Assembly: GCF_026914265.1 (NCBI RefSeq) | Contig: NC_069124.1 | Coordinates: 14,653,088 to 14,717,087, forward strand | Source of the DNA: Mya arenaria | Lineage: Eukaryota > Mollusca > Bivalvia > Myida > Myidae | Length of the DNA: 64,000 nucleotides | Reading direction: 5' to 3' | In this document: one piece after another, positions 1 to 11,900 of the stretch | How the letters are laid out: each line of letters begins with the position of its first letter | Position numbering within the stretch: position 1 is the first letter of the stretch | The notes under the pieces: model-generated | Seen by the model: the letters and a program-made list of their open reading frames with translations, nothing else | What the model was told of the DNA's origin: nothing | Databases searched by the model: none | Translations under genes and position numbers: made by a program

Positions 1-280
1 TTAATCTGACTTTATCTCAACCTCTGTCTTACATTTTAATAGGGGTGAAATATTTTACACTTTTCTCCATAAGATAATTGTGCACAGGGTCACAGGCACA
101 TTTTGTCAAGAGGTTTCTGGTTCAATTTCAGCAGATATGAATCACTACTAATTGTTTCCAAGCATCTAAATCAAGACATTACTGTCAGGTAGTTTTTCAT
201 AAAAAAATGATGCCACATTTCAGAACACAATCATTTTTAGGGGGTGGGGTTATTTTCTGGTATTTACAGATTTGATTCTA

Positions 281-1759
281 GGACATTTGCCCCCCCGGAT
301 GTTTGCCCCCCCGGATGTTTGCCCCCCTTTTGGACCATCGCGGACATTTGCCCCCCCCCCCGCCGTTTTCGAGGGGGCGGACATTTGCCCCCCCCCCCCC
401 CCCGGTTTTATAAGTTTATGCCAAGACATTAAAAATATATTAATTTATAAAAAAAATGAACATTTTTTTCTTTAACTATTTGTTCAATTTACGTGCAAAC
501 TGCCAACCGATTTACACCAGTTTGTATGTTTGTCACTAATTACATATAAATACAGATTACACCGTTCAGGTCACACATGTGACGATGTAGGCTTAGGTAA
601 GACAACAATGTAAATCCTTTTATAATATTTTTATTTTATATTTTATTTCAAATCAGAAGTCATATAGCACATTTATAGCACTCATATATACAAGTAAATA
701 CGTTTCTGTTCTCTGAATGGTATGATAAGTAATTCACTAATCAAGATCAAAATAGCACATTCATTTTAGCACATTCATCATATCATATTACAGGTACATT
801 ACAGATGTTCAGTCCTAACGCAGTCGGATGTGACCCCCAATGGCCTGCAGAAACTCTTCGACCGTCTTCTGTCCATTGGATAACTGCTGGCACAGGGTCT
901 TCAACGTCTTCTGGTATCGTACTGTTCCCTTCCTCGCTGGCTTCTTTGATGGCTGGCCTCTCTGGACACGGAGGATCTCTGCTTCCACCATTGCAGCGTC
1001 CTTCTCGAAGCAGGAGATGACAGTCCAAAGCGAGGGATTGACGTGGCCGACGAGACACCGGAACCCATTGTTCCAGGCTTCACACACGTTGTTGGTCCTG
1101 GCCTCGTCGTTCAAAGTGGCTGTGTTGACGTTCCAAGTGGCTGGCTCGAACCTTGGTTGAATGCGTCGGAAGATGAGGCCACCGGTCTGCGATCTGACAG
1201 ATCTGAAACAATAAAACAATAACATATTTAGTATACATTAACAGTACATGGATATTGTTATGGATTAAGAAATAATCGTTTTGTAATTATTGACTCATTG
1301 ATCGAGGTGACAATTTATATATTATTTAAATTTGATGGCTAGAAGTGTAATTGTATAATTATGTTATGCCAATAAACTGCTGCATTGAATTGAATTTACC
1401 TGAAAGGGCCGTTGACGTAGTTCCGATCGAAGTAGTCGACTACTGGCTCCAGGACTTCTGTAGTCTGGCTCTTCAGGTACGCCATTCCTTCCTTCACCTG
1501 ATCCTCTGGAAGGAAGGCCAGTCCGTCCAACATTCCACAGAACTGACGAATGTCTGGGTCCTCCCTGTAGGTGGCCTGCAGTCCTTCCCCTTGAAGATAC
1601 CTCCATGTTGATTGCGTCAGATGGTAGAAACATCCCTGTAAACATTGAGGGGGGGGCAAATGTCCGCCCCCTCGAAAACGGCGGGGGGGCAAATGTCCGC
1701 CATGGTCCAAAAGGGGGGCAAACATCGGGGGGGGCAAATGTCCGGGGGGGCAAATGTCC
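281..1759 (-). mobile_element. MULE-type DNA transposon, internally deleted, with G/C-run terminal inverted repeats
   Basis: Both ends carry inverted, internally repeated arms: the left arm has C-runs with GGACATTTGCCCCCCC, the right arm the reverse complement with several GGGGGGGCAAATGTCC units. The 8-bp word ACAGATTT occurs just outside both ends (266-273 and 1767-1774) and is a candidate target-site duplication, of about the size MULEs make, though the outermost bases of the arms match poorly. Between the arms lie two transposase exons on the minus strand. The N-terminal and DDE-bearing part of a MULE transposase is absent, so this is a cut-down, probably non-autonomous copy. The MULE assignment rests on the C-terminal transposase region; the arms alone would not decide it. 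Confidence 0.75.
815..1635 (-). pseudogene. C-terminal part of a MULE transposase, two exons
   Basis: The upstream exon (1635-1400) starts GCFYHLTQSTWRYLQ and ends NYVNGPF. The downstream exon (1202-815) starts SVRSQTGGLIFRR and contains RTNNVCEAWNNGF, ending HIRLR and a stop. These match the region after the catalytic core of MULE transposases, where a CxxH-type helix is followed by the typical TNN-xE-xWHN-like segment. The exons join in phase 2 (AG|GTAAAT donor, TTTCAG acceptor) across a 197-bp AT-rich intron. The first exon is preceded by TTTACAG, directly beside the terminal repeat, so the exons once encoding the N-terminal half have been lost. The reading frame of what remains is open. 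Confidence 0.7.
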
Positions 1760-1774
1760 GTTTACCACAGATTT

Positions 1775-3740
1775 ATTACAACAATAAAATATCAGAAAGA
1801 CCAGAAATTATCTTCAAAGCAGTTACCTATTAAAGTGTATTTTGTATAGCAACTAGGAAAAATAATGAAAATAATGTTTCACAGGAGTATTCAAAGCCTG
1901 CCATATCCTCTGCTGAATTAAGAACATCATCAGCATCACCTTATGTCAAAGGCTTACAATTAAACATGGGTCATTAACTAATTAAAATCTGCAGCCAGGG
2001 TTATGGTTCCTGCACACTGCCCTTCTCCTAAATGACATATTTGTACCTGAAGTTAATAACTCAAAGAATTTAAATTTATGCTTTTGGCAAGATAGACCGG
2101 ATGTCAAACACCTAACATTACTACATCCCATTCGCCTTTCGGGCATGGGGGAAATAAAAATTTCTCATTACAATGACTAATCTTGTGCAAACATATTGCA
2201 CTTACAAACATATTTACACAGTTTCAGTATTAGCATTTTCCCTGCTATAGACTTCTCAAAAAGCATTAAGTCCTCCCTTGGGTGAAAGTGAAAAGGTTCT
2301 GCTTCTTTATTTAACATCACTTACAACCTTTTCGCCCTTGCTCTTCGCCTGGCAATAAAAGGCTAGTTCCATGTTTGCAAGCCCGGGCATTAAACTGTGA
2401 CAAATCACAGGCCCCTGACACAGATCTCAGGACTTAATCTGTGAACTGATCCCCTTGCCATGATGAGCAAATCTTAATCAAACTTTATCATGTCTTAATT
2501 GGCATACAGACATGTTTATGACTAGGAGTAAAGTGGGGTCAAAGTTTACACCAAAATTAAATGGTGGTGTGCCAGATAATGTTGGTGCTCTTTCTTGCAT
2601 CTGTTGGTATATATATCGGTGTAACTTGCATCCTAATTTTTGACCCCTTCTTAATTTTTTTCTTTTTAAATTTTAATTTTTAATATTAAATACAAACAAA
2701 TTATAAATAAAATTGAGTTTTCTCAAACACACATAATTGAGATTTGGGTCATCTTGTCAACAAACTTATCGATTATTCATTGTTGTTTTTTTCAAACCTT
2801 TCATTTTTGGTTGTTATTTGTCTTGTAATGTTGCACCTAGTTTATTTGAATTTTTAAGTATAACATTTTAAAAAGTTATGGCTTCATATCCTCGTTAATA
2901 AGATGGTCCCATTGTTAATATAGGAGATTAGAATGTTCATTAATAAAACATAAAAAGAGGCTTATAATGTTTTCACTACTGCCACGTAATAACAAATATT
3001 ATATTCTTATATATATATTTTAGGCCTGTTCGTGTTATAGTGAACATGATAAATTACGATTATTTTGCTGAATAGAAAATTGCCTTCAGATATAATATAG
3101 CTGACATGGAATTTGTTGAAATGTTCTTAATTTAAATATCAAAATAAAATACTGTTTCAGTTTGGACGAAAACATTTTCAGAAATAGTACAATGGTACAT
3201 GTATGGCATAACTTCTTTTTTCTCAAAATGCTTACTAACTAATAAGATCTCATATATTTTGTCCAGAGACAGCTAAGTTTTTGAAGTCTGACATATTGTT
3301 TATCTTTGGCCGAGGCAAGACCCCATTTAGAAATATAAATTCTCCCCCAAAATAAACACTTCATGGCCCGAACAATCATATATTCTTTTACAAGCATCAA
3401 TTACTCATTTCAACTGAATAATCATTTATGTTTTTATGACAGTTATTTCAAACAATATACAATAAATATAAGATATATGGATAGCCCCGATAAACATGCA
3501 AGAGTTCTTGAGACGCCAATTTTTCTTGCTAAGTATAAGACTTCATTTGCTATAAAGATGGACATAGACAGTTTTTATCTACAATAGCCTTTAAAACACA
3601 ACCACATTAAATCAATCTTAAAGTGATGAAGTGATTTTCTTTTGTCTCAATAGGCTAATAATATACTCTGAAACTTTGAAGCATTCATAAGATTCCAGTT
3701 GAAATGAATCATTTCTATAAAACAATTAAACTTAGGGATA
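1775..3740. other. AT-rich stretch without a recognised gene
   Basis: No coding exon, structured RNA or clear repeat boundary was recognised. If the minus-strand NAXD gene continues beyond the left edge, this is intronic. I looked here for the missing NAXD exon with the GQGDLLSG motif and did not find it. Confidence 0.5.
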
Positions 3741-3742
3741 AT

Positions 3743-3812
3743 GCATCCACGGCACTCCAGCGTATTCATAACCTATATGATAGGTTATGATACGCTGGGG
3801 TGGCGAGGATCG
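3743..3812. repeat. Long near-perfect hairpin
   Basis: The core stem pairs CCAGCGTATTCATAACCTA with TAGGTTATGATACGCTGG around a tiny loop at 3757-3798. Weaker pairing continues outward (ATCCACGGCACT against GGTGGCGAGGAT). It looks like the remains of a small foldback element in an intron; nothing suggests a gene. Confidence 0.6.
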
Positions 3813-4368
3813 GATAATATAGAGGACTATAATTTATAGCTATGTGTAAATGAGAAGAGATCTCCTCTTGACAATCTGTTAAGAACAATATGTACCCAAA
3901 AGTTGTATGTTCGATCCCCACTACTGAAATTTTGTCCTGGCTCCATTGTCACAAAACTATCTAAAATGTAAGTCAAATCTCAGACTCAACTCATTTTTCC
4001 AATTAACATCAAAAATTATTAAAAAAACGTACATGTTTTGACACCTTTCAAAGTGATTCTCTCATAGAATTTGTTGGAAAAAAAGGCTGGTTAAGATTCC
4101 AAAGAAAAAAAATATTCTACAGCATAAATTGTAATCAAGTACAACTCTTTTTTTTAACAGATACTCAAGTACATATTTTGCTCAAGAATAAGTTTTCTTT
4201 AAAACATTGACCATAAGCTCTTATCAACACATCATAGGAGAAAATAAGTTTTATAAAAATAAAAAAAACAACATATAAGATTTGAATCATTCTATGCTTT
4301 TATGTGTTAGAATGAGTTGAGACTGAGATTAAGACTTGACTTGAATATTTTTGTGGTTTTGGGGCCTG

Positions 4369-4412
4369 GTCATTTAGTATTTAGTATTTGGTCATTTAGT
4401 ATTTAGTATTTG
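4369..4412. repeat. Short tandem repeat
   Basis: GGTCATTTAGTATTTAGTATTT occurs twice in direct succession, itself built of ATTTAGT words. It appears to be a simple slippage repeat. Confidence 0.6.
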
Positions 4413-4823
4413 GAACATAGTCTAATATGGTTCTTTAAACAATAAGCTTTCATCAAAATCATGTGAAAAGAAATGCCAAATAAACTAAGTAACAGTTACT
4501 GCAGTCAAGATATTGAAATAATACACAAGAACACAAGTTATATAGAACTTTAGTCCCAACAGTTTGGTGTAGTAATTGATTTGACATGTCAACTGACTGA
4601 GCAATTGGGAACATGCATTTACTGAAATATTGCTGTCAATTAACCACAGGCTATTAATGGTATGTAACCTCTGGTTAAGGTTCTCATGTATAACCTGCAA
4701 GAAAGAAAATCACAATGCGCTATGATACAAACAGGAATGTTCCCAGTTAACATTTCTCACAGTCTTCTAAACCTGATTCAGACTCGCTAATCCTCATTTA
4801 CCACTGTTTTTCCTCCAAATAAG

Positions 4824-4983
4824 TACAGTCAGACTCCCAGGGACCAGCGAAAATATCTCAATCGTCAGGAGTTCCAGCCAAGTGGAAATGCTTACCTTCA
4901 CTGTAAAGAAATTGGTCCCTTAAATCAAATTTGTGCCGAAGAAATTGAGCGAAGCGAGTTCGAGCATATGGGGTTTGACTGTA
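4824..4983. mobile_element. Small Tc1/mariner-superfamily (Tigger/pogo-like) MITE
   Basis: The element starts TACAGTCAGACTCCC and ends GGGGTTTGACTGTA, giving terminal inverted repeats that begin CAGTCA inside a TA dinucleotide. TA target duplication and CAGT ends are typical of pogo/Tigger-like elements. At about 160 bp it has no coding capacity. It sits just beyond the last copy of the NAXD exon array. Confidence 0.55.
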
Positions 4984-5045
4984 AATTGCTCTAAAGAGGA
5001 CAATGCAAAACTTAAACAAAATCCCGTGACTGGTGACACTATACA

Positions 5046-5906
5046 CCACCTAACCTCTCTTCCTTCTCTTGGAGATGATTTCAGCTTTTTCCTTATGTTT
5101 AATGGTGACATCACCAAGCTTGGAGCACAGGAACTCCACACACAAAGCCTTGTTTTGAGGACATGCATGAGATTATAACTGACCCTCTCTTCCCTGGGAA
5201 ATGACATCTGCTTCTCCCTTGACATCACCAACTTGGAGCACTGGGACACCACACACAAAGCCTTGTTTTGAGGACACGCATGGGATTATAACCTACCCTC
5301 TCTTCCATTGGATATGATGTCAGCATCCCCTTGTGTACAATGGTAACATCACCAAGCTTGAAGCACAGGGAATACACACATAATGCCTTGATTGGGGATA
5401 TGCATGATATTATAACATACCCTCTCTTCCGTCAGCATCCCCCTTGTGGACAATGGTGACATCACCAAGCTTGGAGCACAGAGACTCCACACACAAAGCC
5501 TTGATTGGGGTCATGCATGATATTATAACCTACCCTTTCTTCCATTGGAGATGATGTCAGCATCCTCCTTGTTTACAATGGTAACATCACCAAGCTTGGA
5601 GCACAAGGACTCCACACATAAAGCCTTGATTGGGGACATGCAAGAAATTATAACCTACCCTCTCTTCCCTTGGAGATGATGTCAGCATCCCCCTTGTGTA
5701 CAATGGTGACATCACCAAGCTTGAAGCACAGGGACTTCACACATAAAGCCTTGATTGGGGTCATGCATGATATTATAACCTACCCTTTCTTCCATTGGAG
5801 ATAATGTCAACTTCTCCCTTGTGTACAATGGTAACATTGTCAAGCTCGGAGCACAAGGACTCCACACACAGCCTTGATTGGGGACATGCATGAGATTATA
5901 ACCTAC
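5046..5906 (-). repeat. Array of seven tandem partial copies of NAXD exon 7
   Basis: A unit of about 125 bp is repeated seven times beside the authentic exon 7 of NAXD. Each unit holds the 3' two thirds of the exon (peptides such as SLCSKLGDVTIVHKG and DADIISNG), a GTAGGT-type splice donor, and about 35 bp of following intron. The original 5' end and acceptor (TTTCTTTAG) are not repeated; each copy is instead preceded by CCCCAATCAAGG. By eye the five copies starting near 5048, 5418, 5531, 5655 and 5781 keep the reading frame, one of them with an in-frame 12-bp deletion. The copies near 5171 and 5291 have lost it. The open copies differ from each other at several residues. They may be dead repeats or alternative exons; the sequence does not decide. 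Confidence 0.85.
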
Positions 5907-8900
5907 CTTCTTTTCCATTGGAGATAATGTCAGCTTCCCCCTTGTGTACAATGGTGACATTGCCAAGCTTGGAGCACAAGGATTTCACACAGGAAATTGG
6001 CTCAGACTTCACAGGTTGCTCACCCATCTAAAGAAATAATTTAGTTTAGGCGTACATGTATTTATAATAATTTAGATTATTAGGGCTGGCGTCTTTTATT
6101 AGGTAGGGTGAGGTCACCAAAAACAAACATTTTTTTAGGCCAAAGTAAGAGACAGACTATAAGTATCTTCCATGGCTGAGAGTGTAAGATAGGTTCATCC
6201 CAACCCGAGTGCAGGGTGTTTTGGGGAAACAAGGTTTACCAAGTTTTCGCAGAACACCCTGCGCGAGGGTTGGGATGAACCTATCTTACATGAGCGGCTA
6301 TGGTAGATGCTTTTTCTCCCACCTCAGTTAAGCAAAATTGTATTTTTTGCTGGAACTCTTTTGTGCGTAGTAAAAATAAATGCGTATGGATATTTGATAA
6401 TTCGTGGTTGTCATGGATATGCTCGCAGTGATTCGATTCAGGTTATGTTACTAGTCAAATCGGTCTTTAAATAGTTTAGAGGAGAGTGGCGCTTTGTTTC
6501 TTGAAATATGCTTGAAAACTTTTTATGGTGACATTTGAAGCGAGAAATAGTTAATAAGCATTCTAAATATTGCCACAAGACAAGGTTTCTATGATGCTAC
6601 AGACGACTGTCTTCAACAAGGGAGGTAATTACAATGTGGCGACAATTAAAAAGGATTTCCATACAGGCATTTTATCTTTGCCCGTGGGCAAGATAAGAAT
6701 TTCTAGCATTGTTAAATTATTGGATCTACTTATCTGAGGTGGGAGAAAACAGGATCCCTCACATTCATGGTCCCTCTTCAACACAATTAAATAACATCTT
6801 TATACATTTTGTATTTCAAAGGTAACACCTTTGTCAAATGTGATATACCTATTATAAGCAATATTACAATGTTTCCTTGCCTTTTTTATGAAGTATGTAA
6901 GTATTATTTGAAATTACTCTCAGTAAAATGTGTAAATCAGTTATAAAGCACAATCGCAATGCAATATTTTGGGGGTAAGTACTTGTTTAACATCTTCCAG
7001 TTCAATTCTTTATTTTGATATTGTATTTTTGACCTTGCATACTTTGCATGTTTCTTTCTATAATAAAATATTTTTAAACCAATGCAATTTTGCACTGTAA
7101 GGATGGTCAATTTGTACTGCATTAATGGCGGCTTTAGACAATCAGTTTCAACAGTTCATGCAAGGGCAATTTAATGCAATGATATAAATGTTGGATGTAA
7201 GTGAGATTGACATTATCTGTACAAGAATGGATGCTTTGCGGTGTTTAATTTTTTATCCCACCTTTTTAGAAGTTGGTTCCACACAATACAAAATTGCTGA
7301 AAGTGGAAGTCGGTTTCTTAAAAGTCACTATCATTCAATGCATCCAAAACCTTGAAATTGTAAGTTTATTTGCAAACAGTAGCAAAGTGAAAACAGACAA
7401 TACAAAATTAAATTGAAAATAAATACTTCAACTTGAAGATCAACCTGTGCAGAACAAATTCACATCATATTAAATATTGCCTTTAGACAAAATAATACTT
7501 CTGATACAAGAAATTACTACAAGATTCCATTCTGTTATTGTTAAACCAATTTCCACTTTAATTCCCATCAATTTACTCATTAAATTATTATATCTTTATC
7601 ATAGTCTGCTCAAATTTAGCTCTTAATTCAGGCTGCCTTAACCTGTCACATAAATTTTACCATTTCTCACTCATTTCAAGATTTTCCTTGTATAAATTTG
7701 ATAAACTTCAACTCATTTACTTTAAATTCACTCAAAATCAATTATCTATGATTTAAGCACATTGCTAATAGAATTTAGGCCAAACATGTAGATTTAATGA
7801 TACTAATTCTGATAGAGTAATTATGCCTGAGGTGACCTTATTGACTGACCTGTTTTATTACAAGACACAAGGTTATCTTACCTTAAAAAATTTGTTACCA
7901 TTTTTTTCAAAATTGAAACTCAATTCTCTTTAATAAAATATTACATTCAAACTAACAAAGCATATCAATTTCGTAATAAATATCCTGTGTGTAAATTACA
8001 TATCTAAATGAAATGTGTCGGTGCTTTCTTTTACAAAGCAATATGTATACAATAATTACTACTTCAACGATTTTTATGATTCAAATTCTCTCAAATCTTA
8101 ACAAAATGAATTATATTTCTTTCCTTAATTACATTTTATTTCAGTAGATCAAGGTCTGACAGTAACATCTGCTGTGCTAATGAGCAATCTGGCTGAGATC
8201 TGGTAATCCAGCTTACATAAAGTGTGATCACTCTTCTCTGCTTTATTTCTTTATTAAACGGTTGCACATGGCTGGCAATTAATCCAAGGTTTACTTTCTA
8301 AAATCCAATACAGGAAATTGCGCAAGTCTGACAGATTTATAAGTACATTAAAATACGAAAATATGTGTGGGAATTAAACATTTTGATGTTTTACCATGAT
8401 TCAGAACATGATGGTCTTGTTAAATTAAAACAAAAAACTTTAACATTAAATTAAGAAAATAATAAAAAGAAAAGCAAGTGTCAACACATCAATTGAGTTT
8501 TCTGGCCAATAAGGGAAATAACTCAATCATGATAAAAGTCAGAGTTATGCAGGGCTAAACATGTGCATTTTTTGTCTTTGAAAATGTGTACCAACTACAA
8601 ACTTTTATATGAATATCAAGAAAAGTTTTTTATGTTCATGGATAAGGTTGCTTTTTGCAAGACAATGCAAAAGCTGAAAAAGTGACCAACGCTTGCATAT
8701 GACTGTACCTCAACTTTTTTGTCATAAAAAAACAACAGCCAAGCTGAAGATTTCATTCAGCTAGTTTTCAAGCTGAATAATATAATGAGGAACCATGATA
8801 CTTGTTAGTTTTTAAATGATGTTTCTATTTTCTACTGACTTTTCCAGATTTTGTTAATATGTGAAAGAAATTAAATAAAAACTAGATAAATGCATGCCAG

Positions 8901-11900
8901 TACTAATTTAAGGGCATAACTCAACTAACGTTTCAGCTGCAGTACTAGTTCGGTGTTAGAATGTGCATCCAATTTCATGTGAAAGTCTGGAGTTTTGTGA
9001 TTTATAACAGAAATTTAAAGTTTTTCCAAAATTTGCCTGGCGCTGCTTGCGATGTTGATGCTGCTTTCGATGTTGACGACAACACCACCAAGGCCATTTT
9101 GTGAAGACATAAAATCTAGACAACTGCACACTCTTGTTTGGCCATCATAAGTAAAGGGAGGTAACACCTTAACATTTTGTGATTTTAAAAATGTTTTTCT
9201 TACCTCCCTTATTTCTTTTAATATCATAAATTGTTCAATGACACTCGTATTTTACTTACCACTTTTTCATACAGCCTAGCAAACTCAGCAACATTTGGAG
9301 TCAGTATGGCAAGATCATAGCCGGCAATTATCTGAGGATCCTGGGTCACCAAGAACAGGCCATCCTGGAAAATAATAAAACCAGTATAATATCAGTGAAG
9401 ATTTTACATATGTTATCTATGAACAAACAATTAAGTAAATGACATGTATTTTCTATTAAAATATATTGATAATACATATAGAAATTTGTTTTTATGATCA
9501 TCAGACATTTTTTGCATAAGTGAAAACAATGCTTTTAAGTAGACACCCAAGATGAAACCAAAAAAATTAAATGTTAAGAAATATCTACTTGTCATCTTTT
9601 GTTCTCTAACCAACGAGCATCAGCAAATTAAAAAAGTTTCTAACATGTACACAAATAAGCAAATTAAGCACATACAGCATCTACCACAAGGGGTAATCTT
9701 CGCTCTTTTGCCTGCTGAATGACAGAGCACGCATTCTCCAGCACCCCAACACTTCGCCCTAGTCCGGGACCCAGCACAATGGCATGAAGGCGTGGTAGCC
9801 ACTCCTCTATCTCCTTTGCACAGTTGGAACTGTCGCTGGGGAAAAAACAAAAAAACGATGTCTAATACAACATATGATGGACGATAAAACTTATAAATAA
9901 AAAACAAATTCAGTAACACATGTAATAGTTACGATATCCACAGCCTGATTGATTGCGCTCATGTATGAGCTTTATGGCGAGAGTCTATAATTTCCATTAT
10001 AAAGAGTGTATGTGACATAACAGTCTTGTATCACAGTGTCAAGGACAATGTTCAACTAAGCTCTCAAAGGAGTGACAAATACGTCTGAATGCCGACTGAA
10101 CACAGGAATAGCAGTTATTTATATGGAAAGAGACCATAGCTTCAATGTTATTGTACACTGCATTTCCACTTTAATATCATGCTTAACCAAAGTATGTTGT
10201 TTAATTATTTATAGAAATTTAAAAGTTATGCTCCTGACAAGAAAAAAACAAAGTGCAATAACTCTATTATTAGCTAAAATAGACTTATGGTTCTTACATG
10301 CTGCACTTCCTCTCATTATTTTATACCACTTCAGAAAGTTTATTGAATTCCATCTAGTAGTTTTGAAGTTATGCTCCGGACAAGGAAAATTGCAACAGAC
10401 CAACCAACAGACAAACCAAGCACAGGGGGACTCCAATACACCCCCTTCAAACTTCGTTTACCAGGCCTGAGCATGAGAGACGTCTGCACCCCCTGCCACA
10501 TCCCCATTATTATTCATCTACTTACAGAAGTGGGTGAACAATGAGTTCTGGACTGTAGGACTTGATCACCGGAGCAGCCTCTTTTGTGCAGAAAACATGC
10601 GACAGGTCTGCTCCCTGGTAAACATAAGTGCGGAAAGGGGAAACTATATTTTCGATCAAGTTCACTATGCTGTATTATGTTGTAATACAATGAATCTCCG
10701 TTATCATAACAATGTCAATATTAAGTTCAGACTAGAGAAAGTATTAATTGAACAGATGAAGACAATCTACTCCAATCATACATACGGTAATTTATTCGTC
10801 ACAGGTTGAGTCAAGTGCAAGTACTGGGCTCAAACCTAGACTTCCACAGTAGTTGAGTGCTCTACTAAACTCCTAAACCTTAAAACCCTACTTAAAAAAA
10901 CTGACTTAGGTGAGAAATTTGACCTCTTTCAGGGGTTTTGTTAGGATTAATCAATGTTTGCAAAGGAACAAACTAGATCAGTCTTACTTTCTCCATCTTT
11001 TTCAAAGTATTATTGTTACAATGATTAATGGGGAATTCCAAATTCAAGTCTAAACAACACACTTTACCCAATCAAAGAGGCCTTTTCCACCCTCCAATAA
11101 ACTGTGGTTAAAAGAGAAAATACCAGTTTGATAAAGTAACTGGTAACATGCCTCATGTAGCTACAAAAGTATGATCATTATCTAACAAGAGTTCCTTAGA
11201 GAAAGTTCAATAGCATTTATTTGTGAAAAGAAAACAAGATGGTACTCCACCAGTTTGAGGGCTGATATAGCAGCAAAGTATGGCGCTCCTGTGTACCTGA
11301 AGAAATAGAAAATATCACAGTGACTATTTTTGACTATAAATAAAATAAACATATAAACTAATAAACCATGTGAGATATGTGAGTAGTCATGTAGTTAGCG
11401 CACTCTTCTCACCAATGTGCGTGGATTCGATTACCTGCCTGGACACATGTAAACTGGGTTGGTGGTCAACAAGTGTGTTAACTCTTAGTACTCTGTTTCC
11501 CCCACAACAGAAAACCACATCCTTGCGTAAAATTAGCTAATGAGACTGATTGATATAACTGTGTTGTTACTATTTTCAAGTCATTTCAAATGAATAAGAT
11601 TTAATTAATTAAACTTATTATTGTAATACAGCCTGTATCTTTTAAACCCAATATGTATGATAGAACTTACTCCTGGCAGCCTCCTACAACCCCAATCCGT
11701 CCACACTCGCCTTTGTGAGCCGAGCTTAGCAGCGGTGGGATGAAAGCCTTTACCATCTCAAGAAGAACTCCTGCATTGTGGTAGGATGTGTGCAGTCTCA
11801 CTGGTTGAATACCTGACAAATATCAAGAAATAAGAAGTTTGCATCAGTTTTGATTTTTTAAATATAAACTATCAATATATAACAGTCCGCTGTAGGCGAA

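Noticed and set aside
4564-4700. Possible extra NAXD exon after a good CTTTCTTGCAG acceptor (minus strand)
   Set aside because: In the phase set by exon 7 it meets a stop within three codons, and the peptide does not match the family.
6669-6695. Small palindrome TTATCTTTGCCCGTGGGCAAGATAA-like
   Set aside because: Short, lacks a T-run or gene context for a terminator, and lies in an intron; not worth a separate call.
10072-10470. 132-codon open frame on the plus strand
   Set aside because: It runs across a dispersed repeat within an NAXD intron and has no similarity or splice context.
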